From: Amoebidium appalachense
Lineage: Eukaryota; Ichthyosporea
Assembly: GCA_963693365.1 (NCBI GenBank)
Contig: CAVNZM010000003.1
Location: 13,144,001-13,208,000 of the forward strand
Length of the DNA stretch: 64,000 nucleotides
Reading direction: 5' to 3'
Below, one piece after another: positions 1 to 9,770 of this stretch. Position 1 is the stretch's first letter. Every line of letters begins with the position of its first letter. The position numbers and the translations under genes were made by a program. A model generated the notes under the pieces. It saw nothing but the letters and a program-made list of their open reading frames with translations. It had not been told where the DNA came from and did no database searches.

Positions 1-475
1 TACTCCAGGGGCACATTCACCATCCCCCTTATAAACTTTGTGGTAAATGTCTCGTGCTAGAAGCTGTTCTGTGGGTAGTTATTGAAAAAACCAATAATGT
101 CTAGGTAACACATGGACATATACTATGCTACAAGGGGGGTCTATTCGAGCTACAACATTGTGTTTTTTTCGTGTGACCCTCGTACTCCAGGGGCACATTC
201 TCCATCCCTCCCATTAACTTTGTGGTAAATTTCTCGTGCTAGAAGCTCAGCCGCTGTGGGTAGTTATTGAAAAAACCAATAATGTCTAGGTAACATACTA
301 TGTACATATACTATGCTACAAGGGGGGTTCTATACGAGCTACAACGTTGTGTTTTTTTCGTGTGACCCTCGTACTCCAGGGGCACATTCACCATCCCCCC
401 CGTAAACTTTGTGGTAAAGTTCTCGTGCTAGAAGCTGTTCTGTGGGTAGTTATTGAAAAAACGAATAATGTCTAG
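1..475. repeat. Satellite array, left part (about 183-bp unit)
   Basis: About 2.6 head-to-tail copies of a 180-187 bp unit. Each copy carries a run of T after GTTGTG, the phrase TACTCCAGGGGCACATTC, a C-run near CCATC, and GTGCTAGAAGCTG. Short ORFs across it are not conserved between units. The array continues at 7268, so Ngaro copy A was inserted into it. Confidence 0.93.
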
Positions 476-564
476 TCTATGAAAACTACTCCGGGACGTG
501 TGTTGCCTCTAGGGGGACATCCCCTTGGACGAAAGTGAACCTGCAATGGTTGTAAACCACGGCA
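476..564 (-). repeat. Ngaro A, distal B repeat (B2)
   Basis: 89 bp beginning TCTATGAAAACTACTCC and ending CCACGGCA on the plus strand. It is identical in extent to 1032-1120. The same repeat occurs twice in copies B (90 bp) and C (89 bp). Confidence 0.9.
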
Positions 565-696
565 GGCCCCCAGTCATCAATTTATTGATCCGTGAGGTCC
601 TTGTGCCCAAAAAACGGGGGAAGTCTTCGCCCCGTGAAAAAACAGCACGTATGTGGGGATCAATGGGGGTTGAGTGTAGGGTGTAGGTGGGTGGGT

Positions 697-1031
697 GAAA
701 AGAAAATATAGCTGTAAAGCTGTAGGTGCTAAACACAGAAGATGTGTTGTTGCCTGCTGATCTGCTAAAAACTGTCGTGCTTATATACCTACGGCTACCG
801 AACTGAGCCAATCAAAACCGATCTAGTGTTATGTGAAATCTTATCCTGAGCCAATCAGACTCGGTCTAGTGATCTGTGGAATCTGATGTTTTGATCGGCT
901 AATAGGTGCCCGTATGCGGGCAGCCGAACGCGAACTGCTAAAACATGAAACAAAGCCTGTTGATATCGGACACCCATCCTACGTGTTTACCCAGAAAAAT
1001 ATTTATGTCAATAATTTCCACAAATAAAACC
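697..1031 (-). repeat. Ngaro A, internal A repeat (A2)
   Basis: About 335-bp copy of the terminal A repeat; the mate is about 6932-7267. Both end CCACAAATAAAACC on the plus strand. Here that end abuts repeat B1, reproducing the A-B junction expected of a circular intermediate. Confidence 0.88.
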
Positions 1032-1120
1032 TCTATGAAAACTACTCCGGGACGTGTGTTGCCTCTAGGGGGACATCCCCTTGGACGAAAGTGAACCTGC
1101 AATGGTTGTAAACCACGGCA
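1032..1120 (-). repeat. Ngaro A, proximal B repeat (B1)
   Basis: 89-bp partner of 476-564, placed directly 3' of the recombinase ORF on the coding strand. Confidence 0.9.
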
Positions 1121-1148
1121 CGAGAGCAGCATGCTTGCTCCAAAGGTT

Positions 1149-2180
1149 TCACTTAAGAATAGAGGCGAATACACGTGTGGTAGTGGCAGCAATGGAGGCC
1201 GGACGAAGTCGTGTATAGATCAGGAAACAGTCGGAGGACCACCTGCCGAGTTGTTTGATCCGGGAGTCGTCGACCCCGGCCTCAGCCAGTGCTGTGGCCC
1301 CCCCGATGCGGAGGCTGTGTCCGGCAAACCGGGAGGGTGAGAGGCCTGCCCGGGAGAGGAGGGCACGGAAGTCGGCAGAGAAAGCACTCTTGGTGTAGGG
1401 GATGCCACCGAGACTGAAGAGGGGGTCGTCGGGTTGACCGGACGTTGTATGCAGGAACTGCCGGAGGAGATGGGCTGGGGAGAAATGGGTGAGGGGCAGG
1501 GCAGCTAGAGTGACGTTGACACCTCGGGCCTGTACATCCGTCTTAGAGGTTGGCAGGTGGAGGGTGGCATGGGACAAAGTACCGGTGGGGGTGTAGGTGA
1601 AGGTCACGTCTTTCCGTTTAACGTGACGGGACGGGTTGAAAGAAGTCAGGGTCTTGGAGGTAAATTCCCCTGAACGGAGGAGACCACAGAAACCGACGAT
1701 GAGGGCTGTCCATAGCCGGAGATTGGCCGAGGAGGCCTTTGTGGGGCACTGGCCATGAAGTAGGCTGAGGTGGGAGGGCAGGAGGGGTTCCCTGGTTGAT
1801 GAGCGGGGTCGGATGTTGTGAGAAAGCTGCCATCTGCCCACCCCCCGTAGGAACCAGGCCAGAGACTTGTCGTGGGGGTAGGGAGCAGGGAGGCCCATGT
1901 CGAGGTGGGGCCTGGTGATGGCCGAATTGTAGCCGGTTAAGGAAGAGGCCTGTACCCCTCGTTGGGCACACCAGGTGAGAAAAAGTTGCACGGTGTGTGG
2001 GGAGGCCGGGAGGGAGGACCCGGAGGGGGATTGCAGCCGAGATGCCACACAGAAATCGATGAACACTTTCTGCACCCGGGAGTAAAAGGCCCGAGAGTCG
2101 AGGTTGAGACTCAGGGCCTGGCATTCCTGCAGGGTAGTGGTGGCTCGAAGCAGCTCGGCCGGAGCAAAGTGGGGGGCCAA
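1149..2180 (-). CDS. Tyrosine recombinase of Ngaro copy A
   Basis: The 343-residue frame is a lambda-integrase-type recombinase that would insert the circular cDNA. The catalytic arginine is in GLLRSGEF (about residue 169), the H-x-x-R box is GHSLRIGG (288-291), a GRW follows, and the nucleophilic tyrosine is in LIYTR (322). The first codon of the open stretch is TTG, not ATG. The frame opens just after the poly-C run at 2211-2243, and here it is the same frame as the RT ORF, which ends at a TAA immediately before that run. Expression may therefore depend on readthrough, reinitiation or a spliced message; this is inference. All catalytic residues are present. Confidence 0.92.
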   Translation of the reverse strand: MAPHFAPAELLRATTTLQECQALSLNLDSRAFYSRVQKVFIDFCVASRLQSPSGSSLPASPHTVQLFLTWCAQRGVQASSLTGYNSAITRPHLDMGLPAPYPHDKSLAWFLRGVGRWQLSHNIRPRSSTREPLLPSHLSLLHGQCPTKASSANLRLWTALIVGFCGLLRSGEFTSKTLTSFNPSRHVKRKDVTFTYTPTGTLSHATLHLPTSKTDVQARGVNVTLAALPLTHFSPAHLLRQFLHTTSGQPDDPLFSLGGIPYTKSAFSADFRALLSRAGLSPSRFAGHSLRIGGATALAEAGVDDSRIKQLGRWSSDCFLIYTRLRPASIAATTTRVFASILK

Positions 2181-2209
2181 TCTGCCAGCGTTGCTCCGGA
2201 ACGGGAGAT

Positions 2210-2243
<34 letters not shown>

Positions 2244-2246
<3 letters not shown>

Positions 2247-3612
2247 GCCCAAGGGAAGGGATAGGAACTCGTGGACCCAGGAGGGGAAGGGGCAGGGCTC
2301 CGGTTGCAGGGAAGGTCGGAGTCGTCGGGCCCGGGGAAGTTGGTTACGAGTAATGGCATCGGCCAGATGGTTGAGGGGTCCTGGTAGGTAGGATGCCTGT
2401 AACGTAAATTGGTATTGCATTTCCATGCGGGTGATGAACCGAATAAGTTTGGCCATCACGGGGTGGGGGGAAGACCGGGAGTGTAGGTCAGACACAGCAC
2501 CCGTGTTGTCGCATAAAATACGGACATGGTGGGTGGACCAGGAGGGGGCCCAGAGGGCCACGGCGGCTGCGATGGCCAGGAGTTCAATGACGGAAGAACC
2601 GAGTTTACCCTCATGAGCATAGAGGGCTTGGGTGGAGGGGGACCAGGGCATGAAGAACCATTGGTCGAGCCAGTGGCCTCCTAGACCCACCGATCCGGCA
2701 GCATCGGTGGCCAGGGTGGTGTATGTGGGGGGTGTGATGAGGTGCACCCCTGTCCATGATGTGAGGAACTGGTGCCATTCGGCTATGTCGGCCCGGGCGG
2801 CAGCAGTCAGTCGTATGTGGTGGTGGCCGGCAAGGTGTGGGTGGGTCCGGAGAAGGGCCCATAGGCGCTGGGAGAAGGCCCTCCCGGGGGGAACCAGCTG
2901 GGCACACCAGGTGAGTTTGCCGAGGAGGGACTGGAGGTCCCGAATGGTGATGGTGGGCTTTGGGTGGGAAGTGAGGTCGAGTAGGTCCGAGAGCTTGGAA
3001 GCCGGGATTCGTGCCTCCATGGTGATGGAGTCGAATTCGATACCGATGAAGACGACACGGGTAGCCGGGCCCTGCATCTTGTCTTCGGAGATGGCAATGT
3101 GCAGCTCTCGGCAGAGTTGCAGGAAGGTGGATAGGTGACGTTGGCACTGCTCTTGTGTGGGGGCGACTATAATCCAGTCGTCTACGTAGTGGCGGATGAG
3201 GGTAATACCGTGCTGGTGTGCCAGCCACTGTAGGGTGGCCGCGATCCGTTCCCAGATGGCTGGGCTAGATTTCAGGCCGAAGGGCAGTCTGGTTTCAACG
3301 TAAAAATGCCCCAACCATTTGAATGCCATTAAGTGATGGTCTTCTGGTCGGATGGGCATGTGCCGGAAGGCAGCCTGCACATCTGCCACGGCCATGTAGC
3401 AGCCGGGGCCTGCGTCGAGAATGAGCTGGGTGACGTCCCGGGCGCGAATGTACTGAAGTTCGTCGGGGTAGGTGATGCTGTCATTGACCCTGCTACCCCG
3501 GGGCCAGGAGAGGTGGTGGATTCGACGGTACTTGGGGGGGTTCCCTTTCTTGGTAACGGCGCCGATGGGGGAGGAACGGTGGACCGGAAATTCGTCAAAG
3601 AATTGGGCCGGG
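2244..3612 (-). pseudogene. Reverse transcriptase-RNase H of Ngaro A, 3' part
   Basis: C-terminal part of the RT-RH protein. RT motif A is in VADVQAAF, the active site is YVDDW, and an RNase H domain follows with TDAAGS, SVIELLA, CDNTGA and LADA carrying the acidic residues. It is cut at 3612 by the foreign insertion (3613-4957); the N-terminal coding part resumes at 4958. The C-terminus LPLG and TAA stop are shared with copies B and C. Confidence 0.9.
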
Positions 3613-4548
3613 TGTTATAATACGTAGTATTTACATATTGTAAGATCTTCTCAGTTCGTGTTATGTTTTCATTCATTTACTTAATGAAAAAGATGTGCTC
3701 CTTGTACGTAAATTATGACATCGATCTCCAGTGTATTTGAGTACTTGTAATCGTGTTGTGTCGGCTATATTCGTGTGTTTAGATATCGATTACAGCAACT
3801 GATTATAGGTACACGAGTCTACCCAGTGAGGGAGACACGTGTACATGTTATGTGTACATGAATATCTTCGGTTATAACTGTGTTTTGCTGTTCGTGTTTT
3901 CTGTCCTGCTTTCTTTTCTTTTTCCTCTTTCTTCGTCTTTTCTTTTCTCTTTCTTTCTTCTCTTGTTTCCTTTCATTTAATTATATTTCTCTCTCACTAA
4001 TATACGTTGAGTAGATTTATATTACTCGTTATGTTTTGATTGGTAGAAAAACACTTAGGTTACACTTTAGCTTGTCAGGTATGATTCATAGCTTAGTCAA
4101 CCACTTTTGTTTTGTGTGTTGCCGTACTATATCCAATCAGTGGACTTAGTCAGAAAATGTCTGAGTCTTTGTAGCCGATGATAGGTTAGAAACACCACCT
4201 CTTTCCTCGTTACTCTTCACCTCTTTTCTTTCTTATAGCTGTGACCTATGGTGTGTGTTCCCGCGTCTCCGGATCTATCCGGGAAATAATCAGTTAATTA
4301 TGATTGGTTATTTTAGACATAGATCTGATTTCCGACTGGTCGGAAATCATGTATGGATTTAACTTAAGGGAATTTCAGGTATTTATTAGCGATCAAAATA
4401 AATTGAGTTCAATCGTGTCTAAACATTGATGTCTGTTGTGTACACTGCTCCGATCGTTCCGTGTTTTGTTGTTGTGTGTGTCTGTGGTGTTTTCACACTG
4501 CACCACTGTGTCTCTGCTTTCATCCCAAAATACTTATAGAATTTAACA
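3613..4548 (+). repeat. Solo-like long terminal repeat of a second Copia-type element
   Basis: 936 bp starting TGTTA and ending TAACA, a five-base inverted terminal pair with TG...CA ends. It is followed at once by a primer-binding site (4549-4571). It is AT-rich, unlike the G-rich Ngaro host, and has no second copy in the window. It lies inside the Ngaro A RT gene. No matching 3' LTR and no clean 5-bp target duplication is seen; the Ngaro sequence resumes at 4958 with about one duplicated G. No protein is predicted. Confidence 0.75.
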
Positions 4549-4571
4549 GGTTATGGGCCCAGCACGCTTCC
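4549..4571 (+). other. Primer-binding site complementary to half of initiator tRNA-Met
   Basis: GGTTATGGGCCCAGCACGCT followed by TCC is the exact complement of the D-arm to anticodon-loop half of animal-type initiator tRNA-Met. Drosophila copia is known to prime from this half-molecule. Its position one base after the LTR end supports both the LTR boundary and a Copia assignment. Confidence 0.85.
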
Positions 4572-4576
4572 ACTCC

Positions 4577-4957
4577 AAAATGGTAGCATGAACAGGGGTT
4601 CAGTGGGGACTGAGGGGGCAGTCCACCCTAACCTGATTCTGCGATTCGTCCTGAGTGGGGATGTTGGAAGATGGTATCGTTATCCAGTCCGATCGCATGA
4701 ATCAGATCATGATCGGCTGGTGGCCTGCGAGATCTTAACCGATCTCGTAGCTCAGTTGGTAGAGCACTCGACCGGAGATAGAGGGGTCGCGGGTTCAAAT
4801 CCCGTCGGGATCATCTTTTTCTCATCCTCTTCTCGCTGGGGTAAAAGCCAGCACGCCTTTACTGGCGTCATCACAACCATCGGCAGTGGTTAGGTTGTGA
4901 TCTCAAGGCTAGCAAGATCGCTAGTCTCTGCACCAGGACAAAATCCAAAATGGTAGC
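4577..4957 (+). repeat. tRNA-derived SINE-like unit (single copy plus 11 bp of a second)
   Basis: A 370-bp unit bounded by the direct repeat AAAATGGTAGC. It contains a pol III A box (TAGCTCAGTTGG), a B box (GGTTCAAATCC) and a tail ending GACAAAATCC. Two tandem copies of the same unit occur at 44512-45169. Here it directly follows the PBS of a Copia LTR and ends where the Ngaro RT gene resumes. Confidence 0.8.
4741..4813 (+). tRNA. tRNA-like sequence (Ser-GGA-like, probable pseudogene in SINE)
   Basis: A 73-nt cloverleaf can be drawn: acceptor GATCTCG/CGGGATC, D stem GCTC/GAGC, T stem GCGGG/CCCGT with loop TTCAAAT, discriminator A. The anticodon loop reads CCGGAGA, giving GGA in anticodon position. 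Position 33 is C instead of the invariant T, the anticodon stem has a G-A mismatch, and there is no long variable arm as a serine tRNA should have. It is best read as the tRNA-related head of a SINE. Confidence 0.6.
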
Positions 4958-5272
4958 GGAGAGGGGGCCGCGCAGGTGGCCGAGGGCGACTTCTTTGGCA
5001 ATATCCGCCGTGATAGCGGAAGCTGCCTCCGGGGTGGTGGGTAGGTTGGGGCCCACCCGAGAGGTGGAGGGCCCGCGATAGCCGATGTCGACACCGAATT
5101 CGACATCGTGGAGGAGTTGTGCGGCGAATGATTGGTCTGGGTAGGAGGCCAGCAGTTCCCGGAGGCGGGAGGTGTCAATGCGGTGCTGGGGCAGCGGGCG
5201 GGCCTCCGGGTCTGAGCCTCGGGGGAAGGGGTGGTTAGCAAGGGTGGGGCACCCTCGGGGAGATCCCGGCAG

Positions 5273-5315
<43 letters not shown>

Positions 5316-5553
5316 GGGGGGGGGGGGGGGGGGGCAGCAGGGCCCCGGGGGGGTTAGGGTAGGGCAGCTGGGCCCGAGTGAAGGTTGGCAGGGAGGGCAG
5401 CGGGGCCCTGTGCAGGGGAATGTGCCCGAGCACGCGGGGGTGTGGGCGGACACAGTGGTAGAAGAAGGGGGGGGGAGGGAGTGCTAGGTGAGTGTAAGGG
5501 GGGGGGAGGCTCGTGGGATGGGGGGGGGGAGTAAAATTATGTGCAGTGGCCAC
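4958..5553 (-). pseudogene. Reverse transcriptase of Ngaro A, 5' part
   Basis: N-terminal part of the RT protein upstream of the palm, containing the poly-proline stretch coded by the G-run at 5275-5334 and the segment VGPNLPTTPEA. Compared with copies B and C one G is missing in the run near 5225, shifting the frame, so this part is broken as well as separated from its 3' half by 1.3 kb. Confidence 0.8.
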
Positions 5554-5730
5554 AATAAACGTCTTTGTGTAGGGACATTTATTCTTGACGCGCGCGGGCG
5601 CCGTAGTTTGGCCTGCGAAATTTTGTACTCAGCCCTATGGGCCCGTTCTCCCGAGCTCCGTTTCCCTGTACTCGTGTGTCCTAGCTCCTAACCCCTATGT
5701 TCTAGCTGTGTGTGTGGGTGTGCGCGTAGA

Positions 5731-6900
5731 CTAGGCATTGTGTTTGCAGTCTTTGCGGGGGTGTGTGCCAGAGCAGAGCGGGCACACGTGGGAGAAGGGG
5801 CAGGGCTGCTTAGCGCAGGACCGACCGTTAATGTGGAAATTCCTGCAGTGCGTCGCGGGTAGATCCACGGGTCGGGCCGGTTTTGCCGGGCCGGGTTGCG
5901 GGCCAGGGCGGTTAGGGGTTTGACCCCCGCCGGGCTTGTGGGGCGGCTTAAAGCCGTCAAGACCACAGCCGGGCTTGGGGTACATGGGGCAGGCCGCGCT
6001 GGGGTGGTCAGGGAAGCCACAGCGCTGACATGCGTCCGGGATGAGCAGAGTGGGTGGCAAGAGGAGATCCTGGTGGAGTTGGGCGAGCAGGTTGGGACAC
6101 TCGATCGGAGCCCGACCCTGCTGGTGGGCAACGGTTCGGGCGTATACGTCATAGTTGTGGATCTGGGCCCACGGGTATCGGGTGCTGAGGCGAGTGATGT
6201 GCTGAGTCCAAAGTACGTCTTTGTCCGTGGGGAGGCCGAGGTGGTGCTTGGCGGCCATGTAATGGGTCCAAGCCTGGATCCAAATGACGAGTGAACGCAG
6301 GGGAACGGGTTTGTCTTGGCGAAAAGTCTCGATGCTGCCGTCGTCGGCCATGCGCAGATGCTGATTTTTCTTGGATGGGGCCAGGAGGGCGGCGGGGGTG
6401 AACTTATACAGGTCGACGAAACGATTGGCGCGCAAATCTGCCAGCACATCCGCGGGGGGAAGCGGGAGTGTGCCCGGCTGAATGTCGCCAGTGTTCTCAC
6501 CTGTGATGGGGGGCGCGGGCAGGGCAGGTAGGTCTAGGTCAGGGCCGAGATGCAGCCCCGGGGAAACCTCCCCGGGTGCGGAGGGCGCGGCGGGGGGCGC
6601 GGGAGGGTCGCGGTTGGTGAGAGCAGCCAGGACGCCAGCCATCTGGGTGCTGATGGCGGTAAGGGCGGCAAGGACGGCGTCTTGAGAAGTCATCTGCGGG
6701 GACGGCGGGGCCTGAGGGGGGACTTCAGGAGGGGAGGGGAGACTAGCCGGCGGGTCCGGGTCCGAGGTGGTCTGGGCCGCTGGAGGCGCGTCAGTGTCCG
6801 CGGGAGCGTTGGTCAGCCTGTGGCGGAGGTCGCTGCGGGTCAGGCGCTTGGGTGCCGCGGCAGGGGCAGTGGCTGAGGCCTGGCGCTTTTTCGGCGGCAT
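5731..6900 (-). CDS. Gag-like protein of Ngaro copy A
   Basis: 389 aa from the ATG at 6900 (MPPKKRQ). The N-terminus is basic and proline/alanine-rich. A helical segment lies around MTSQDAVLAALTAIS, and a conserved central region follows. A zinc knuckle CQRCGFPDHPSAAC (C-x2-C-x4-H-x4-C) comes next, then a CCCH-type finger ending CPFSH and a last CPLC...H...C knuckle at the C-terminus. Such proteins package element RNA. The open frame extends upstream of 6900 into the A1 repeat, but the ATG at 6900 is the one shared with copies B and C. Confidence 0.88.
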   Translation of the reverse strand: MPPKKRQASATAPAAAPKRLTRSDLRHRLTNAPADTDAPPAAQTTSDPDPPASLPSPPEVPPQAPPSPQMTSQDAVLAALTAISTQMAGVLAALTNRDPPAPPAAPSAPGEVSPGLHLGPDLDLPALPAPPITGENTGDIQPGTLPLPPADVLADLRANRFVDLYKFTPAALLAPSKKNQHLRMADDGSIETFRQDKPVPLRSLVIWIQAWTHYMAAKHHLGLPTDKDVLWTQHITRLSTRYPWAQIHNYDVYARTVAHQQGRAPIECPNLLAQLHQDLLLPPTLLIPDACQRCGFPDHPSAACPMYPKPGCGLDGFKPPHKPGGGQTPNRPGPQPGPAKPARPVDLPATHCRNFHINGRSCAKQPCPFSHVCPLCSGTHPRKDCKHNA

Positions 6901-6931
6901 GCTGACCGGCGTACGGAAAGATAGGGAGAGT

Positions 6932-7267
6932 GAAAAAGAAAATATAACTGTAAAGCTGTAGGTGCTAAACACAGAAGATGTGTTGTTGCCTGCTGATCTG
7001 CTAAAAACTGTCGTGCTTATATACCTACGGCTACCGAACTGAGCCAATCAAAACCGATCTAGTGTTATGTGAAATCTTATCCTGAGCCAATCAGACTCGG
7101 TCTAGTGATCTGTGGAATCTGATGTTTTGATCGGCTAATAGGTGCCCGTATGCGGGCAGCCGAACGCGAACTGCTAAAACATGAAACAAAGCCTGTTGAT
7201 ATCGGACACCCATCCTACGTGTTTACCCAGAAAAATATTTATGTCAATAATTTCCACAAATAAAACC
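6932..7267 (-). repeat. Ngaro A, terminal A repeat (A1)
   Basis: 5' terminal repeat of the element on its coding strand and likely promoter/leader of gag. It matches 697-1031. After it the satellite resumes at the same phase at which it stopped at 475. Confidence 0.88.
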
Positions 7268-9250
7268 GTAACACATGTACATATACTATGCTACAAGGGG
7301 GGTTCTATTCGAGCTACAATGTTGTGTTTTTTTCGTGTGACCCTCGTACTCCAGGGGCACATTCACGATCCCCCCATAAACTTTGTGGTAAATCTCTCGT
7401 GCTAGAGGCTGTTCTGTGGGTAGTTATTGAAAAACCAATAATGTCTAGGTAACATATGTACATATACTATGCTACAAGGGGGTTCTATACGAGCTACAAC
7501 GTTGTGTTTTTTTCGTGTGACCCTTGTACTACAGGGGCACATTCACCATCCCCCCATAAACTTTGTGGTAAATGTCTCGTGCTAGAAGCTGTTCTCTGGG
7601 TAGTTATTGAAAAAACCAATAATGTCTAGGTAACACATGGACATATACTATGCTACAAGGGGGGTCTATTCGAGCTACAACATTGTGTTTTTTTCGTGTG
7701 ACCCTCGTACTCCAGGGGCACATTCTCCATCCCCCCCATAAACTGTGTGGTAAATTTCTCGTGCTAGAAGCTGTTCTGTGGGTAGTTATTGAAAAAAACC
7801 ATAAATGTCTAGGTAACATACTATGTACATATACTATGCTACAAGATGGGTTCTATACAATCTACAACGTTGTGTTTTTGTGTGACCCTCGTACTCCAGG
7901 GGAACCTTCACCATCCCCCCCATAAAGTTTGTGGTAAATCTCTCGTGCTAGAAGCTGTTCTGTGGGTAGTTATTGAAAAACCAATAATGTCTAGGTAACA
8001 CATGTACATATACTATGCTACAAGGGGGGTTCTATTCGAGCTACAATGTTGTGCTTTTTTCGTGTGACCCTCGTACTCCAGGGGCACATTCACCATCCCC
8101 CCCATAAACTTTGTGGTAAAGGTCTCGTGCTAGAAGCTGTTCTGTGGGTAGTTATTGAAAAAACCAATAATGCCTAGGTAACACATGTACATATACTATG
8201 CTACAATTGCAAGGGGGGTTCTATTCGAGCTACAATGTTGTGTTTTTTTCGTGTGACCCTCGTACTCCAGGGGCACATTCACCATCCCCCCATAAACGTT
8301 GTGGTAAAGGTTTCGTGCTAGAAGCTGTTCTGTGGGTAGTTATTGAAAAAACCAATAATGTCTAGGTAACATACTATGTACATATACTATGCTACAAAGG
8401 GGGTTCTATACGAGCTACAACGTTGTGTTTTTTTCGTGTGACCCTCGTACTCCAGGGGCACATTCACCATCCCCCCCATAAACGTTGTGGTAAAGTTCTC
8501 GTGCTAGAAGCTGTTCTGTGGGTAGGTATTGAAAAAACGAATAATGTCTAGGTAACACATGTACATATGCTGTGCTACAAGGGGGGTTCTATACGAGCTA
8601 CAACGTTGTGTTTTTTTCGTGTGACCCTTGTACTCCAGGGGCACATTCACCATCCCCCCCATAAACGTTGTGGTAAATGTCTCGTGCTAGAAGCTGTTCT
8701 GTGGGTAGTTATTGAAAAAACCAATAATGTCTAGGTAACACATGGACATATACTATGCTACAAGGGGGGTCTATTCGAGCTACAACATTGTGTTTTTTTC
8801 GTGTGACCCTCGTACTCCAGGGCACATTCTCCATCCCCCCCATAAACTTTGTGGTAAATTTCTCGTGCTAGAAGCTGTTCTGTGGGTAGTTATTGAAAAA
8901 ACCAATAATGTCTAGGTAACATACTATGTACATATACTATGCTACAAGATGGGTTCTATACGAGCTACAACGTTGTGTTTTTTTCGTGTGACCCTCGTAA
9001 TCCAGGGGAACCTTCACCATCCCCCCCATAAAGTTTGTGGTAAATCTCTCGTGCTAGAAGCTGTTCTGGGGGTAGTTATTGAAAAACCAATAATGTCTAG
9101 GTAACACATGTACATATACTATGCTACAAGGGGGTTCTATTCGAGCTACAATGTTGTGTTTTTTTCGTGTGACCCTCGTACTCCAGAGGCACATTCACCA
9201 TCCCCCCCATAAACTTTGTGGTAAATGTCTCGTGCTAGAAGCTGTTCTGT
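7268..9250. repeat. Satellite array, right part (about 183-bp unit)
   Basis: About 10.8 further head-to-tail units of the satellite seen at 1-475; the phrase TACTCCAGG recurs near 7347, 7527 and 7708. Units differ by point changes and a few one- to nine-base indels, for example an extra TTGCAA near 8207. No gene is seen. Confidence 0.93.
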
Positions 9251-9432
9251 GTCTGATGTGTGGATGTCTGTGTATGTTGTGTGTGTGTGCATGTCTGTGT
9301 GTGTGTATGTGCTCAGTTGAAAGGGAAGGGGGGGAGAGGGGGGATGCACCGTGTGTGTGCATGTGTGCACGTGTGTGTGTGTGTGCTCTGTGGAGAGGGA
9401 AGGGGAGGGGGGAAATGCACCGCGTGTGTGCA

Positions 9433-9465
<33 letters not shown>

Positions 9466-9630
9466 GTGTATGTGTGTGTGTGTGTTGTGTGTTTGTGTGT
9501 GTGTGCATGTCTGTGTGCATCGTGTGTGTTGTGTGTGTGTGTGTGTGGCATGTCTGTGCATGTGTGCATGTGCTCGGTGGAGAGGGAAGGGGAAGGGGGG
9601 GATTCGTGTCCGTGCATGTGTGCATGTGTG

Positions 9631-9663
<33 letters not shown>

Positions 9664-9770
9664 CACGTGTGTGTGTGTGTGTGTGTGCATGTATGTGTGT
9701 GTGTATGTGCTCAGTTGAGAGGGAAGGGGAGGGGGGGGGTGCACCGTGTGTGTGCATGTGTGCATGTTAA
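9251..9770. repeat. GT-rich compound minisatellite
   Basis: (GT)n blocks interspersed with G-rich blocks of the type GAGAGGGAAGGGGAGGGGGG, repeated about five times. The satellite breaks into it within GAAGCTGTTCTGTGT. Long open frames of alternating Cys/Val or His/Thr here are artefacts of the dinucleotide repeat. Confidence 0.9.

Larger units (their letters stand above)
476..7267 (-). mobile_element. Ngaro/DIRS-like tyrosine-recombinase retrotransposon, copy A
   Basis: Coding strand is minus. Reading from the high end: terminal repeat A1 (about 6932-7267), gag, RT-RNase H, tyrosine recombinase, an 89-bp repeat B1 (1032-1120), a second A copy (about 697-1031), a spacer of about 130 bp, and a second B copy (476-564). 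This A1-ORFs-B1-A2-B2 order is the split direct repeat arrangement known for Ngaro and PAT elements. No integrase or protease is seen. The flanks are satellite sequence that joins without gap or target duplication once the element is removed. The RT gene is broken by a foreign insertion (3613-4957) and by a one-base deletion near 5225, so this copy is dead for RT. Identity to copies B and C is high. Confidence 0.93.

Noticed and set aside
2632-3138. Plus-strand frame of 168 codons, conserved in all three Ngaro copies
   Set aside because: It is the complement of the RT-RNase H gene; conservation comes from copy identity, not from selection on this frame.
4741-4813. Functional tRNA-Ser(GGA) gene
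   Set aside because: It lacks the serine long variable arm and T33, has an anticodon-stem mismatch, and is part of a repeated 370-bp unit.
1-9250. CRISPR-like array
   Set aside because: Units are contiguous satellite monomers without unique spacers, and the context is eukaryotic.
9260-9760. Long open frames rich in Cys/Val and His/Thr on both strands
   Set aside because: They follow the (GT)n repeat in every frame and have no domain content.
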